DNA of 64,000 nucleotides from JBAXXL01 sp037127915 (lineage in GTDB: Bacteria; Bacteroidota; Ignavibacteria; Kapaibacteriales; UBA2268), in contig JBAXXL010000017.1 of NCBI GenBank assembly GCA_037127915.1, positions 17,006 to 81,005 of the forward strand. The letters run 5' to 3'. Both the position numbers and the translations under genes were made by a program. The first letter of the stretch is position 1, and each line of letters begins with the position of its first letter. Shown here piece after piece: positions 54,801-63,673 of the stretch. A model generated the notes under the pieces. That model saw nothing but the letters and a program-made list of their open reading frames with translations, searched no databases and was not told the DNA's origin.

Positions 54801-57688
54801 TCTAAGTCAGTCTTTGGATCTTTTATAGAAACAGGACCCATACCTAAACTCAATACACCATAACCAAATCCGCTGATTTCATTTTTTGTAAATGTGTTGT
54901 TGCTATTTGGTACGATATCGAATACTAATTTTACAGTTGATTCCTCTTGAGGAATACCAAATTCAGGAAGATCATCTCCTAGGATTTTTGCTCTATTCAA
55001 AATACCTGCTGAATAGCTTTGTCCTGTTAGATTAATATCTTTTTCAAAAACATTACCGTCTTTTTTGTTATAGTAAGTTCCTGGAAGGTAATAAGAATTT
55101 TTAATTTGTTCTGTAGCATTTTCAATCAAAACATTTGTAATTGTAATATTTTGTGAACCTTGGTTCAAACAAAATGCAGTTCCATAATTTTGTTTAGCAC
55201 TATGAAGAATAAATTTCATACTCTTATTTTTTCCACCGTCTATAGTAATGTAACCGGCGTTGTTTGCATATTTTTCAAGTAAATTTGATGTTAATTCTTC
55301 ATTAATTATAGCATCTGGATATTTGTTTGTTTTGCTTTGTCCGAAAAGCACACCTTGACCATTACCGGCAAAAAGATTTATTGTAATAGAACCTTTAAGA
55401 ATTTCTAATCCTTTAGATGGTTTAATGGTTATATTATTTATTTTATTATGACCCAAAATTGATGATGAGAAATCCCAAGCAGGAGCGCCGGCATTATTTA
55501 TATCACCAACATTGTATTCTTTGTCGATTAATATAAGAGTTATTGGACCATCAATACCATTTTTATATAAAGAGTTCATCGCTTCATCTATAGAAGCGTA
55601 ATCGCCGCCGTTTCCGACAGTGAATTCACCTTTCAAAGAATTGATTACTTCGAAGTTGAATTTTATGACATCGTTATTAGTTTGACGATCGCCAACTGCT
55701 TTAATAGTCATAGTACCTTCGTACATACCGGCTTTTTTCAACACAACAGAAGGGAATTTTACCGAACGTGTGTTTTGACCTTTAGGTGCTTGTGGTAATG
55801 ATTCGATAACAACGTCAGTTTTTGTTACCGTATTATCTGACAAGCATTTGAATTCCATTTTAGCATAAGCATTAGCTATATCGGAAATACCATTATTTGT
55901 GAAATCACCAATTGGGAAAAATGGACGATTGATTACAATATTTTTGCTACCATTTCCCGGCAGAACTGATTCAGTGGCCTGAGCTTCATATTCATCAGCA
56001 AGAGCAAATGTATAATCAGGTTCACCAACTCTCATAAATCTATCGTTGAATGCTTCATTGTCATTTGCACTAAGCAAATTACAAGTTATATACATTTTGT
56101 ATTGACCAACAACATCCGGTTTGAATGAACCAAATTTTACAGTTGCTTTTTGGCCGATGTTTAGAACGCCGGTTGCTTCTTGTAAATAGTCATAAGTATA
56201 TGTTTTTTCAAAGTATAATGCACCTTCTGTATCAAATACTTTGCAAGTTGCATCAAATTTATAAACAGGATTTAAACCGGTATTAGTAAATGTGCCGATT
56301 GCATCCATAGTAATTCCGCGTGCATATTTAAAGTAGCGTGGGAATCCGTCTGTTAAAGGTGATTCAATAGAAGAAGCAGTCAAGTCATTAGCCCAAGCTA
56401 CAATAAAACTGCTTTTGATAACCTTTGCTGGTTTACCAGGTAGTGTTAAAGTTAAGCGTAATTGATATTCACCGCCGGAAGTAGCTTTAAATGTGCCGTC
56501 TCCGCCAGGTGAATAAATACCGCGCGATTTGGTCATAGGTATAATTAATTGATTAGGCCATTTGCTACCACTAACGTCAATCATAGGATTCGCTGTTGAT
56601 TGTTTTGGATCTAATGCTTCATATACTAATTGTTTATTTTCGTCAGAACCCAAAGGCAATGGTCCGAAAATTTGGTATTGTAATATAGTTCCTTCTTTTA
56701 AAGCAGAACCTATTTTAACCATTGGTCTTTTGAATAATACGGCAGGATCATCAGGTTTATCAAGACGTCTGCGTGTTTCACCATTGTATTTTTCTCCGGC
56801 TAATAATATATTGTCAGGAGCTACAGCACTTGGGAAAGAACCTTTAAGAGCAACACCAATAGCAAATACATAATCTACTGTTTCGGCATAGTCATAAGAA
56901 TAAACTTGGACATTACCTCCACCGTAATCATAAATGTACCATTCTGTAGGAATACAAGCGTTTGTTTCATACTGTGTTTCCGGTCTCCAAACACTTGATG
57001 GATAACCTGTGCAAATTAAACGCATACGGGTTTTCTTTGTTTCCACATTCTCGGGAACTGTGAATTCATATGATGCATTAATTGGATCACAGTGACCTGT
57101 AACATATTGACCACCCCATTTACGAGTTCCATATTGGTTAATAAACTCATTTTCTGGTTTATATGTGTTTAAATTATCAGCCCAATCGGCATCCATATTC
57201 CAGTCTATAAAAGCACGGAAATTTACAGCATTGTAATAAGCGAAAGTACAATAATCTGATGAATTGTAAAACTTATAACCCCAAGGTTTAAGACGCATTT
57301 GGAGTACATAAGTTTCGCCCGGTGCCATTTCACCTTCACCGGTGTATTGACCCATTAAAAACAATTGGTAGCAATTTATAAAATTATCGCCGTGATTTAT
57401 ATAAATCGGTACATTTGTCGGATCAGTTTTCGAATATACTTTCGTTTCTGAAACTGTTCCATTAGGGAACCTTTCATACGAAGTAGGATAGTTTTTCGGA
57501 TAGTAGTAAGGATAACACATATAATATGCATATCCTGTTCCTATAGTTTTTACATACGACTCGGGAGTACAGTACCCTTCGGGCCCGTTATCCTGAGCCA
57601 TCATTGGTACGTGGCTTACCGTTAACATTACAACAATTGCCGTAATACACAAGGCAATCTTGTAAATAAATGGTTGTTTTTTCATCAT
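51839..57688 (-). CDS. Giant T9SS surface protein with beta-helix repeats (1949 aa)
   Basis: Start MMKKQPFIYKIALCITAIVV, with GAGGAA just before it; the signal peptide ends at VPMMAQ. Near residue 100-170 is a GEVED-type domain (YCTFAYYNAVNFRAFIDWNM). Residues ~700-1250 contain many right-handed beta-helix repeats with the NosD/PbH1 pattern (NTITASGSTGIFLGYEENAS, NTINDVTNSSKAAGIVLGG), as in adhesins and polysaccharide-binding proteins. A domain near 1550-1700 and a sorting domain at the end (LGNVLPSPVRSSSDVTITL, closing LLNKNITIVK) follow. No lyase catalytic motif was recognised, so adhesion or sheath formation is more likely than enzymatic action. Confidence 0.85.
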   Translation of the reverse strand: MMKKQPFIYKIALCITAIVVMLTVSHVPMMAQDNGPEGYCTPESYVKTIGTGYAYYMCYPYYYPKNYPTSYERFPNGTVSETKVYSKTDPTNVPIYINHGDNFINCYQLFLMGQYTGEGEMAPGETYVLQMRLKPWGYKFYNSSDYCTFAYYNAVNFRAFIDWNMDADWADNLNTYKPENEFINQYGTRKWGGQYVTGHCDPINASYEFTVPENVETKKTRMRLICTGYPSSVWRPETQYETNACIPTEWYIYDYGGGNVQVYSYDYAETVDYVFAIGVALKGSFPSAVAPDNILLAGEKYNGETRRRLDKPDDPAVLFKRPMVKIGSALKEGTILQYQIFGPLPLGSDENKQLVYEALDPKQSTANPMIDVSGSKWPNQLIIPMTKSRGIYSPGGDGTFKATSGGEYQLRLTLTLPGKPAKVIKSSFIVAWANDLTASSIESPLTDGFPRYFKYARGITMDAIGTFTNTGLNPVYKFDATCKVFDTEGALYFEKTYTYDYLQEATGVLNIGQKATVKFGSFKPDVVGQYKMYITCNLLSANDNEAFNDRFMRVGEPDYTFALADEYEAQATESVLPGNGSKNIVINRPFFPIGDFTNNGISDIANAYAKMEFKCLSDNTVTKTDVVIESLPQAPKGQNTRSVKFPSVVLKKAGMYEGTMTIKAVGDRQTNNDVIKFNFEVINSLKGEFTVGNGGDYASIDEAMNSLYKNGIDGPITLILIDKEYNVGDINNAGAPAWDFSSSILGHNKINNITIKPSKGLEILKGSITINLFAGNGQGVLFGQSKTNKYPDAIINEELTSNLLEKYANNAGYITIDGGKNKSMKFILHSAKQNYGTAFCLNQGSQNITITNVLIENATEQIKNSYYLPGTYYNKKDGNVFEKDINLTGQSYSAGILNRAKILGDDLPEFGIPQEESTVKLVFDIVPNSNNTFTKNEISGFGYGVLSLGMGPVSIKDPKTDLEALENRYNQNTLIEDNTITASGSTGIFLGYEENASVSRNTINDVTNSSKAAGIVLGGGAHDNYPGYNNVNTKVINNRISSVNGGSSAEGIRVEQSHNKFGDPTKGIVEFPSVSDDLLIEGNAIWNVNNLTGSADVCGINVYAERAAGVIGTMSNPTGLLKGVSILNNTVILDNTTKGNVFGIGIQNTNSADLFNNAVKVINGGTSNISSGLFIVGLMPLVNNVNAVDQVYATAKGSVESNYNVIYTSSTIDAVRFIERAPMQNADEEWYSALLNSGSKGEYTTMRQWNAWTGQDILSGFGKDFTKDFTITATDMTIKAKPEGSPLNNRGKLLDGVHYDIHGLQRGQAEERYDIGAVEFIGKTNNVDFEATIITSPMKYRENSGNLSDAEYMMTAGTVPVSAIIRNIGTTQEENIAVFFKLFRETKTGWLQVSDYTTKVRSNSEEYAYVNVPNWVITPETYAELDESVPYGEFFKMEENVTPRYRLDMIVGDDQNTQDNKVSQYYRFYVMRAKTYKMLQSNNLMVPDPDAVAGDLNLLASTLNASAVEKSLRDITLYNVSRQLAEANKLADKTVDIAYRQDVDYLNRLGWPTRSIDYTMFKSVIYSDGNNTMLNRYEKQNIIKFIHSGTELTKKNFVMGSEEFVRNEKLDVINKGIDPDINLSSEFRLEPRYPYSPLGLDKQSLGGRYADYSGKTVTGVSVSGHNTYMIEKSGHNSDTYPQPGLFNLVTDGDGRVQTAFKYDELLNPDFPEEGRIMGGAFTSVSRNILYLGVDWRNFDKVEDIVRGGIDFLNRNGGVVNPVEIYTFTAEPVGQRVELNWSTASEQNSLRFEVERALVSGSDLNYAKVGEVPAVGNSSTIHYYGLTDNKVQMNNRYSYRLKMMDADGKYDYSNAVEVSLIGTGGIELGNVLPSPVRSSSDVTITLTEASAVSVEMFNSTGTLVKTLHNGQLPSGTTTLTINSSDFASGSYTLVVRSGATLLNKNITIVK

Positions 57689-58123
57689 CGTTTCCTCAAA
57701 AATTATATTAAATTAATTAGTTTTCATTACGAATACATTAGCTGTCATATACAATAACACAAAAGTTCCTTTTTTGTTACATATATTTTTCCAAATATAC
57801 ATATTTTTTTTAAAAAAAGCTGTATTATACCTAATAGTGTGTAAAAATATTTTAAAAAAAACACTTTTTTATAGAATTGGACAATTTTTTTAAAATTTTT
57901 GGTTCATTTTATTCTTATTTTTCTGTTCTTTTTGAAACTTAATACTCAAATTAGAATTTCAAAAATAATGATTAAAAATAATTTTTTTTTGCTTCTTTGC
58001 TATTATATTTGACAAAAATTTGATTATTAACTTTTTGAAGTTTAATTTTGTAGTTTGTATCTTAACTATAACATATTAATTTGAATTTAATTTTTAATAT
58101 ATAATATATGGAGTAATTTATTA
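57689..58123. other. 435-bp AT-rich divergent promoter region
   Basis: The gap separates the giant T9SS gene and the PpiD-like gene, which are divergent. A minus-strand TATATTTG at 57792-57799 may be the -7 element of the T9SS gene. The plus-strand promoter is at 58019-58050. The rest is long A/T runs. Confidence 0.55.
58019..58050 (+). promoter_or_regulatory. Promoter of the PpiD-like gene
   Basis: TTTG at 58019-58022 and TAATTTTG at 58043-58050, 20 bases apart, the same spacing as before rpmB. The ATG follows 73 bases later. Confidence 0.65.
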
Positions 58124-60328
58124 ATGGGAACTTTCGAAAATATCAGAAAGATATCACCTTGGTTTTTCGGTTTATTCGCCGTTTTGTTAGTGTTGTTCTT
58201 CACTATCGGAGATAATACTATTGTTGATGGATTAACGGGCAGACGGAATCAATCATCTCAAGAAATAGGTAAAGTCTTAGGCGTAAAGTTATCAAGAACT
58301 GAATACGACAAACAGATTAACGAGGTTATTCAATCTCAACGTGACAACGGTATCGATAATCAAAATACAGATCAAGTCAGCAACGATATCTGGAGTAGAA
58401 TGGTTAACAAAATCATATTTGAAAAAGAATATGAAAAAGCCGGTATAGTAATGTCGAACGAAAGAATTAAAGACATTCTTATCGAAACACCACCATCAGG
58501 TCTTAGGAAAAACTTCACGGATTCAACCGGCGGATTTATGAAAGATATGTATTTAACATTTATCACAAATCCTGAAAACTATCTACGTTCAAATCCGAAC
58601 ATTCAAAAAATGCCGGCTGAAAAACAACAAGAAATTTTAACCCAATGGCGTCAATACATAATGGCGTATGAAGACAGTATCAGAACTGCTACTCCATATA
58701 ATGTATATAACTTAGTGGTTACAGAAGCCGCATCTATTGTTTCACCTGAATTTGCTAAACAGCAATTTTCAGAAGAAAATACAACTGTCGATATGCTCTA
58801 TAAAGCTTATCCTCTACGTAGTTATATGAGTGCTCAATTAAAAGTTACTGACCAAGAATTGAGAGCTTATTACCAAAAACATAAAGAAAAGTATATCGAA
58901 AAAGAAGATAAAGTTAACATTAAATATGTCGTTATTCCGCTTCGTCCATTGAAATCGGATACCATGAAGATTGAAAAGCGAATGGCAAAAGTTAACGAAG
59001 CGCTTGCTTCTGTGGCAAATGAAATCCAACGCGATAGTGTTTTTGAAATGAAATTGAATGAATATTCAGGTAGAACCCACGAATATAATTCACCTGTTAA
59101 TATGAACGCACAAAAAATAGCCATTTTAAATGTTATGGTTAAAGGTCAAGTTGTTGGCCCGTTAAAATTAGCTGATACAATTTATTATTTCCGTTTAGAT
59201 GATGTACGCGAAGGTAAAGATACTATCGTAAAAGCTAAACACATCTTAATAAGATGGGCTAATGAATTGAAAAAAGATAGTGCAATGACTTATGCTAAAG
59301 GTTTAATCGCCAAACTTAAAGGCGGAGCAGACTTTTCTGAATTAGCTCGTTTGTATTCAGCTGATCAAGGTTCCGGCCAACAAGGCGGCGAAGTAGGCTG
59401 GTTTGGACGCGGCCGTATGGTTCCACAATTCGAAAAAGCTTCGTTTGGTGCTCCAAAAGGACTTATAGGTACTCCGGTAGAGTCACAATTTGGTTACCAT
59501 ATCATTTACATTGAAGATTCTCAAAGCAAAGAAATTAAATTTTCTGAATTGTTGTTCATACCAAAGATTAGCACTATTACCAAAAATCAATATATGATGG
59601 CTTCCCGATCGGTTGTCGCTTTATTGGAAAAAGGCGAATCTTGTGAATCAATCGCTAAGAAAAATGGTTATATCGCTGGTGAAACAGGTTTTAAACCTAA
59701 AGGAGAACCATTCTCGATTACAAGTCCTGAATGGATTTCAACTAGATTTTTCACAGATTCAGCTTTTGCCGCTGATAAAGGTGATATCATTCAACCTCGT
59801 ACATTTGACAATTGTATAATTGTAGCGCAAGTTGCTGATAAACGCGAAAAAGGTGATTACATACCTCTAAAAGAAGTTGCCGCGGAAATTCAAAGCAAAG
59901 TTTTAACTATAAAACAATTTAATTTAGCTAAAAATGACGCTCAAAAAGATTACTCAGTATTCCAAAAATACGGTTCGTTGTATGACGCACAAAAAGCTGA
60001 TTCTAATTTCAGAATCACATCTGCTGTTAATGTAAGTATTGCGGCGCCATTGGAAGGAATCGGCAGAGACCCGATTTTTATATCTGAAGCTATGCAAACA
60101 GGTTTGAATAAATTAACAAAACCGTTTAAAGGTATCGGTGGATATTATATGGTTGAGTTACGTAAAAAAACGCAACCTACTAAAGTTCAAATCGAACAGA
60201 ATTTTAAATCATATATGGACGCAATCAGCAGACAAGCTCAAGCTTCTGCTCTTACTACTTGGGTCGATATATTGAGAAAAAATGCTGAACTCGAAGATTT
60301 ACGATATATGTATTACGAAAAATATTAA
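58124..60328 (+). CDS. ppiD: PpiD/SurA-like membrane-anchored peptidyl-prolyl isomerase (734 aa)
   Basis: Periplasmic folding factor. One N-terminal membrane anchor (SPWFFGLFAVLLVLFFTIGD) is followed by a SurA-N-type chaperone domain (GKVLGVKLSRTEYDKQINEV) and a parvulin PPIase domain around residues 365-470 (VKAKHILIRWANELKKDSAM, GGEVGWFGRGRMVPQFEKAS, SQFGYHIIYIED). A second, degenerate parvulin-like part follows. The layout and length fit PpiD-like proteins of Bacteroidota. It acts in the periplasm on outer-membrane protein precursors; client preference is unknown. Confidence 0.88.
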   Translation: MGTFENIRKISPWFFGLFAVLLVLFFTIGDNTIVDGLTGRRNQSSQEIGKVLGVKLSRTEYDKQINEVIQSQRDNGIDNQNTDQVSNDIWSRMVNKIIFEKEYEKAGIVMSNERIKDILIETPPSGLRKNFTDSTGGFMKDMYLTFITNPENYLRSNPNIQKMPAEKQQEILTQWRQYIMAYEDSIRTATPYNVYNLVVTEAASIVSPEFAKQQFSEENTTVDMLYKAYPLRSYMSAQLKVTDQELRAYYQKHKEKYIEKEDKVNIKYVVIPLRPLKSDTMKIEKRMAKVNEALASVANEIQRDSVFEMKLNEYSGRTHEYNSPVNMNAQKIAILNVMVKGQVVGPLKLADTIYYFRLDDVREGKDTIVKAKHILIRWANELKKDSAMTYAKGLIAKLKGGADFSELARLYSADQGSGQQGGEVGWFGRGRMVPQFEKASFGAPKGLIGTPVESQFGYHIIYIEDSQSKEIKFSELLFIPKISTITKNQYMMASRSVVALLEKGESCESIAKKNGYIAGETGFKPKGEPFSITSPEWISTRFFTDSAFAADKGDIIQPRTFDNCIIVAQVADKREKGDYIPLKEVAAEIQSKVLTIKQFNLAKNDAQKDYSVFQKYGSLYDAQKADSNFRITSAVNVSIAAPLEGIGRDPIFISEAMQTGLNKLTKPFKGIGGYYMVELRKKTQPTKVQIEQNFKSYMDAISRQAQASALTTWVDILRKNAELEDLRYMYYEKY

Positions 60329-60336
60329 TTTGGATA

Positions 60337-60365
60337 AAAGCTGAAATTCATTTCAGCTTTTTTTT
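60337..60365 (+). terminator. Terminator of the PpiD-like gene
   Basis: AAAGCTGAAAT pairs with ATTTCAGCTTT, followed by eight T. The next gene starts only five bases later, so the T-run lies in its leader. Confidence 0.85.
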
Positions 60366-60369
60366 AATT

Positions 60370-61296
60370 ATGAATTTACAAAATTATTTATCTGAAATAA
60401 CAAAAGAATCGGCAGGTTGCTACAAAGTTAGCAACCTTGCCGATTCTTATACTTTCTGTAAGAAAATAGCAACTAAGCATTACGAGAATTTTCCGGTTGG
60501 ATCTTTCCTGATTCCTAAAGAACTTCGCCCCCACTTCTATGCTGTTTATGCTTATGCTCGGACGGCTGATGATTTAGGTGATGAATTAACAGGTGGTGCT
60601 AATACCAAAATAGGTGCTCTGAATACATTCCAAAAACTACTGACTTATGATTATGAATCTTCCGAGCAAAAGCACCCTATTTTTTATGCGCTTCAGAATA
60701 CTATTAAACATAAAAATTTGTCTCTAAACCCTTTTCAGAAGCTAATAACTGCTTTTAAAAAGGATTCGGATTTTAAACCATTTATTGATATGCGAGATTT
60801 GTTAAATTATTGCACCTATTCAGCTAATCCCGTCGGTGAATTAGTTTTAGGACTATTCTCTGAATCTAATAAAAGCAATTTGGAATATTCCGATGCAATC
60901 TGCACCGCTTTGCAAATGGCAAATTTTTGGCAGGATATATCAATAGATAAAAACATTAACCGCTGTTATATTCCTGTCGAAATTTTAGCTCACTTCGATA
61001 TACCACTCGAATGTTTCACCTCAGCAAATATTATATTCCCGAATACATCCAGTTTCAACAATTGTATGGATTATCTTTTTCAAGAAACCCGGAGTTTATT
61101 TACGAAAGGACGCGGTTTAATTAAAAACCTTAATAACTTCCGACTGAAAATGGAAATAGCGGCTGTTATTTCGGGTGGTGAGATGATATTGAAGAAATCG
61201 ATTACTCATAAAAGCGAACTCTTTACATTTAGACCACGATTGAATATAATTGACAAAGCACTGATTATGGTGAACGCTTTGAGGTTAACTCTATGA
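60370..61296 (+). CDS. hpnC: Hydroxysqualene synthase HpnC
   Basis: Squalene/phytoene synthase family, 308 residues. In the HpnCDE route HpnC converts presqualene diphosphate to hydroxysqualene. Seen: the HpnC-typical HYENFPVGSFLIPKELRPHF, the first Asp-rich motif in YARTADDLGDE, and the second in MANFWQDISIDKNINRCYIP. It overlaps hpnD by four bases, the usual order of this pathway. Confidence 0.85.
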   Translation: MNLQNYLSEITKESAGCYKVSNLADSYTFCKKIATKHYENFPVGSFLIPKELRPHFYAVYAYARTADDLGDELTGGANTKIGALNTFQKLLTYDYESSEQKHPIFYALQNTIKHKNLSLNPFQKLITAFKKDSDFKPFIDMRDLLNYCTYSANPVGELVLGLFSESNKSNLEYSDAICTALQMANFWQDISIDKNINRCYIPVEILAHFDIPLECFTSANIIFPNTSSFNNCMDYLFQETRSLFTKGRGLIKNLNNFRLKMEIAAVISGGEMILKKSITHKSELFTFRPRLNIIDKALIMVNALRLTL

Positions 61297-62171
61297 AACC
61301 TATCACCAAGAAAGATTTAGCTCAAATCGAAGGATGCGAAACAGCAAATATTATAGAATCGAATTTTGCATTATCGTTTATGTTTTTACCGAAAGACAAA
61401 TGTTCAGCAATTACAAGTATTTACACGCTTTGTAGCTATATTGATGATATTGTTGACTCTTCAGATAATTTATTTCTTCTGGAAGTAGAGCAAAAAGAAA
61501 AGAGAATGAAGTTTTGGCAAGATACAATACTTGATATATATTATGGCAATCCTGTCTCTCCCCTATTAGAACCGCTTGCTTGGACTATCCGTAAATACAA
61601 CATACCAATTTCCAAAATTGAAGTTTTGTTCGATGGAATATCGAAAGACCTAAGAAAAAGAGATTACGATACGATTGAAGATATGCTGGATTATTGCTAT
61701 GGTGTGGCTGGTATAGTTGGACTAATTTGTCTTAATATTTTTGGAGATACGAGCGATAGTGCCTCCAAATATGCAGTCTCTTTGGGGTATGCACTCCAAA
61801 TCACAAACATTATGCGCGACGTCCGTGACGATGCCCAAAGAAGCTACAGATACATCCCTGAAGAGCTTCTCACAAAGTATCATTACAATGCAACGGACGT
61901 AACCCCAAAAACCTATAATACACGCTTTATAGCCGTTATGAAGGAACTCGGTGGTTTGGCTGAAAGCTATTATATAAAAGCAGACAGCTACCTTGCTCTA
62001 TTACCGAAAAAACGATTGATGCTCGCATCGGAAATAATGAAAAACACGTATCACACGATTCTCGACGAAATCATTAACAACAACTACAACGTCCTGACCA
62101 ACAAGAAAATCAAACTTTCCAAATTCAAGAAAATTGGAATTGCGCTGAAGACGATAGTTAAGCTGAAATGA
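61293..62171 (+). CDS. hpnD: Presqualene diphosphate synthase HpnD
   Basis: 292 residues. Condenses two farnesyl diphosphates to presqualene diphosphate. Seen: SNFALSFMFLPKDKCSAITS at the N-terminus, the Asp-rich motif CSYIDDIVDSS, CYGVAGIVGLICLNIFG, and the second motif in ITNIMRDVRDDAQRSYRYIP. ATGA overlap with hpnC shows translational coupling. HpnE, the third enzyme, is not in the window. Confidence 0.87.
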   Translation: MKPITKKDLAQIEGCETANIIESNFALSFMFLPKDKCSAITSIYTLCSYIDDIVDSSDNLFLLEVEQKEKRMKFWQDTILDIYYGNPVSPLLEPLAWTIRKYNIPISKIEVLFDGISKDLRKRDYDTIEDMLDYCYGVAGIVGLICLNIFGDTSDSASKYAVSLGYALQITNIMRDVRDDAQRSYRYIPEELLTKYHYNATDVTPKTYNTRFIAVMKELGGLAESYYIKADSYLALLPKKRLMLASEIMKNTYHTILDEIINNNYNVLTNKKIKLSKFKKIGIALKTIVKLK

Positions 62172-62175
62172 AAAT

Positions 62176-62211
62176 TGTCCGGCACCTTTCTTAGATGCCG
62201 GACATTGTTTT
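62176..62211 (+). terminator. hpnCD terminator
   Basis: TGTCCGGCA and TGCCGGACA form a 9-bp stem, followed by TTGTTTT, five bases beyond the hpnD stop. Confidence 0.75.
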
Positions 62212-62217
62212 CCCAAG

Positions 62218-62242
62218 CCCCGCCACTAGTGGTGTGGCGGGG
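62218..62242. repeat. GC-rich hairpin, left copy
   Basis: CCCCGCCAC and GTGGCGGGG, perfect 9-bp stem with a 7-base loop, in otherwise AT-rich DNA. A second copy with the same arms is at 63884. The two bracket the toxin/immunity region. Confidence 0.75.
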
Positions 62243-62294
62243 AGGGGGAAAAATCGGTTATTACAATTGTTTGTAAGTTGTTTTTGATTTCACA

Positions 62295-62753
62295 TTATTC
62301 ATCAAAGGTAAATATATCTTGTGCCTTTAAATTTATTCTAACTTCATTGTTATTATTTTGGTTAATCATAACAATTGGGAATTTGTTGAATATTGTATCA
62401 TCAAAATCTGATATTGTTTTTACGTTTCCTACGATATATCCATTTAATTCATAACTGAATAAAGCATATGCGCATTCATTAAATGTTTTAAAAATATCTG
62501 TAATGAATAATTTAAAATCTTCAATTTTTACCAAATAATCATCTTTTGTGAATATTTGATTTTTAAATCCTAAGTTTATCTCAATATAATCATATTCATC
62601 GTCTTCAATACTAAAAAAAATAATTTCAGTATTTCCAAAGTAAATAATGTCTTTATCTTTCCTTAAATAATTTAAGAATAAATAATTATTTATCTTATCC
62701 ATAATATCATCAGACTGTTTGATAATCAGTGATAATTCAAAAATTTCGTTCAT
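62295..62753 (-). CDS. Immunity-like acidic protein (152 aa)
   Basis: No signal peptide and a strongly acidic composition (DDEYDYIEINLG, QDIFTFDE), with small alpha/beta-type pattern. It lies directly downstream of a 29-codon fragment that looks like the end of a toxin domain (62755-62844), in the position of an immunity gene. The family is not recognised; immunity function is inferred from context only. Confidence 0.6.
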   Translation of the reverse strand: MNEIFELSLIIKQSDDIMDKINNYLFLNYLRKDKDIIYFGNTEIIFFSIEDDEYDYIEINLGFKNQIFTKDDYLVKIEDFKLFITDIFKTFNECAYALFSYELNGYIVGNVKTISDFDDTIFNKFPIVMINQNNNNEVRINLKAQDIFTFDE

Positions 62754-62754
62754 A

Positions 62755-62844
62755 TTATTGTATATTTCCAGTTTTTAATAAATGTTTTATTTGTTCTTTG
62801 CTTAATTTCCAACCACTAAGAAGATTTCCATTTAGGTCAGTCAT
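62755..62844 (-). pseudogene. Toxin-tail fragment (29 codons)
   Basis: The frame begins MTDLNGNLLSGWKLSKEQIK and ends HLLKTGNIQ. The LNGNLLSGWKLSKEQI style is what I expect near the C-terminus of a secreted polymorphic toxin. It lacks any larger upstream frame, so it is likely the remnant of a toxin module whose immunity gene (62295-62753) survives. It is too short to name a family. Confidence 0.4.
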
Positions 62845-62888
62845 AACATTTAATCCTGTATTTTTAATGTATTATTCATTTCGGTCAA

Positions 62889-63251
62889 CTAATATATGTC
62901 AATACGTGAAGTTGAAAAATCTACTATTTCATTATTATCAATATATTTCAACAAAAAATTATCAATTGATATAAATATTTTACCTATTTGAACTATACCT
63001 TCTGCTTTATCAATGACTTTGGCAGAAATATGATATTCAAATGATTCGTTAATTCTTTCAGCTCCTACAAAAACATTACTGCTTAAATGTAAATTTTCTA
63101 TATCAAGTACTTCAAGTGGTTCTTCTAACATCTCTCCTACTTCATACCTAAATGGTTGTGAAAAGCACACTATTTTATAAGTACCATCGGAAACGATAAC
63201 TTCTGCTTCCTCCGCTTCCAATGATAACCATTCAAAACTTTCAATAATCAT
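62889..63251 (-). CDS. Immunity-like acidic protein (120 aa)
   Basis: Acidic, no signal peptide, begins MIIESFEWLSLEAEEAEVIV; beta-rich pattern (YKIVCFSQPFRYEVGEM, GIVQIGKIFISIDNFLL). Not recognised. It stands between the toxin-tail fragment and another small acidic gene, so it is probably an orphan immunity gene. This is inference from context. Confidence 0.55.
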   Translation of the reverse strand: MIIESFEWLSLEAEEAEVIVSDGTYKIVCFSQPFRYEVGEMLEEPLEVLDIENLHLSSNVFVGAERINESFEYHISAKVIDKAEGIVQIGKIFISIDNFLLKYIDNNEIVDFSTSRIDIY

Positions 63252-63305
63252 TATTTTATCCTTTATTTAATTTTAATACCTAAACTTGGTGCATTTTTCA
63301 TCTAA

Positions 63306-63329
63306 CTGGGCGGACTTTCATCCGCCCAG
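63306..63329. repeat. Hairpin between immunity-like genes
   Basis: CTGGGCGGA and TCCGCCCAG, perfect 9-bp stem over CTTTCA. It lies between the stop of one minus-strand gene and the start of the next one. Confidence 0.6.
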
Positions 63330-63358
63330 TAGTTAATGGCCTTGATTATAAGTTATAA

Positions 63359-63673
63359 TTATAGACCTTCTGCTTTAGCTTCATCAAGTAATTTTTCGAT
63401 TTCTCCAAGTGCTTCTTTGATTAATATTTCTAACTTCTCATCACCATAATAACTTGGGTCTTCTCTACATAATTCTGGATAAGGTTCATAATAATCCATA
63501 TTCATTAATAATCCATCTAAGATTGCATCAATTTCTTCAATATTTGCCAGAAATATTTCATTATTAATAATATATTGAAAACAAAATACTAAATATTTTC
63601 TAGCATTTTTATTAATAAGTATTTCTTTTAATAAAAATAAGATTTTTTCCATTTTTTTTAAATCCTTGATCAC
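63359..63673 (-). CDS. Immunity-like helical protein (104 aa)
   Basis: All-helical, Lys/Glu-rich and acidic at the C-terminus (EALGEIEKLLDEAKAEGL), with segments such as KKMEKILFLLKEILINKN and EEIDAILDGLLMNMDYYE. It overlaps the preceding toxin-tail gene by four bases (ATGA), which is the usual arrangement of a toxin with its immunity protein. A helical acidic protein of this size would suit binding to a basic nuclease domain; the family is not recognised. Confidence 0.6.
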   Translation of the reverse strand: MIKDLKKMEKILFLLKEILINKNARKYLVFCFQYIINNEIFLANIEEIDAILDGLLMNMDYYEPYPELCREDPSYYGDEKLEILIKEALGEIEKLLDEAKAEGL

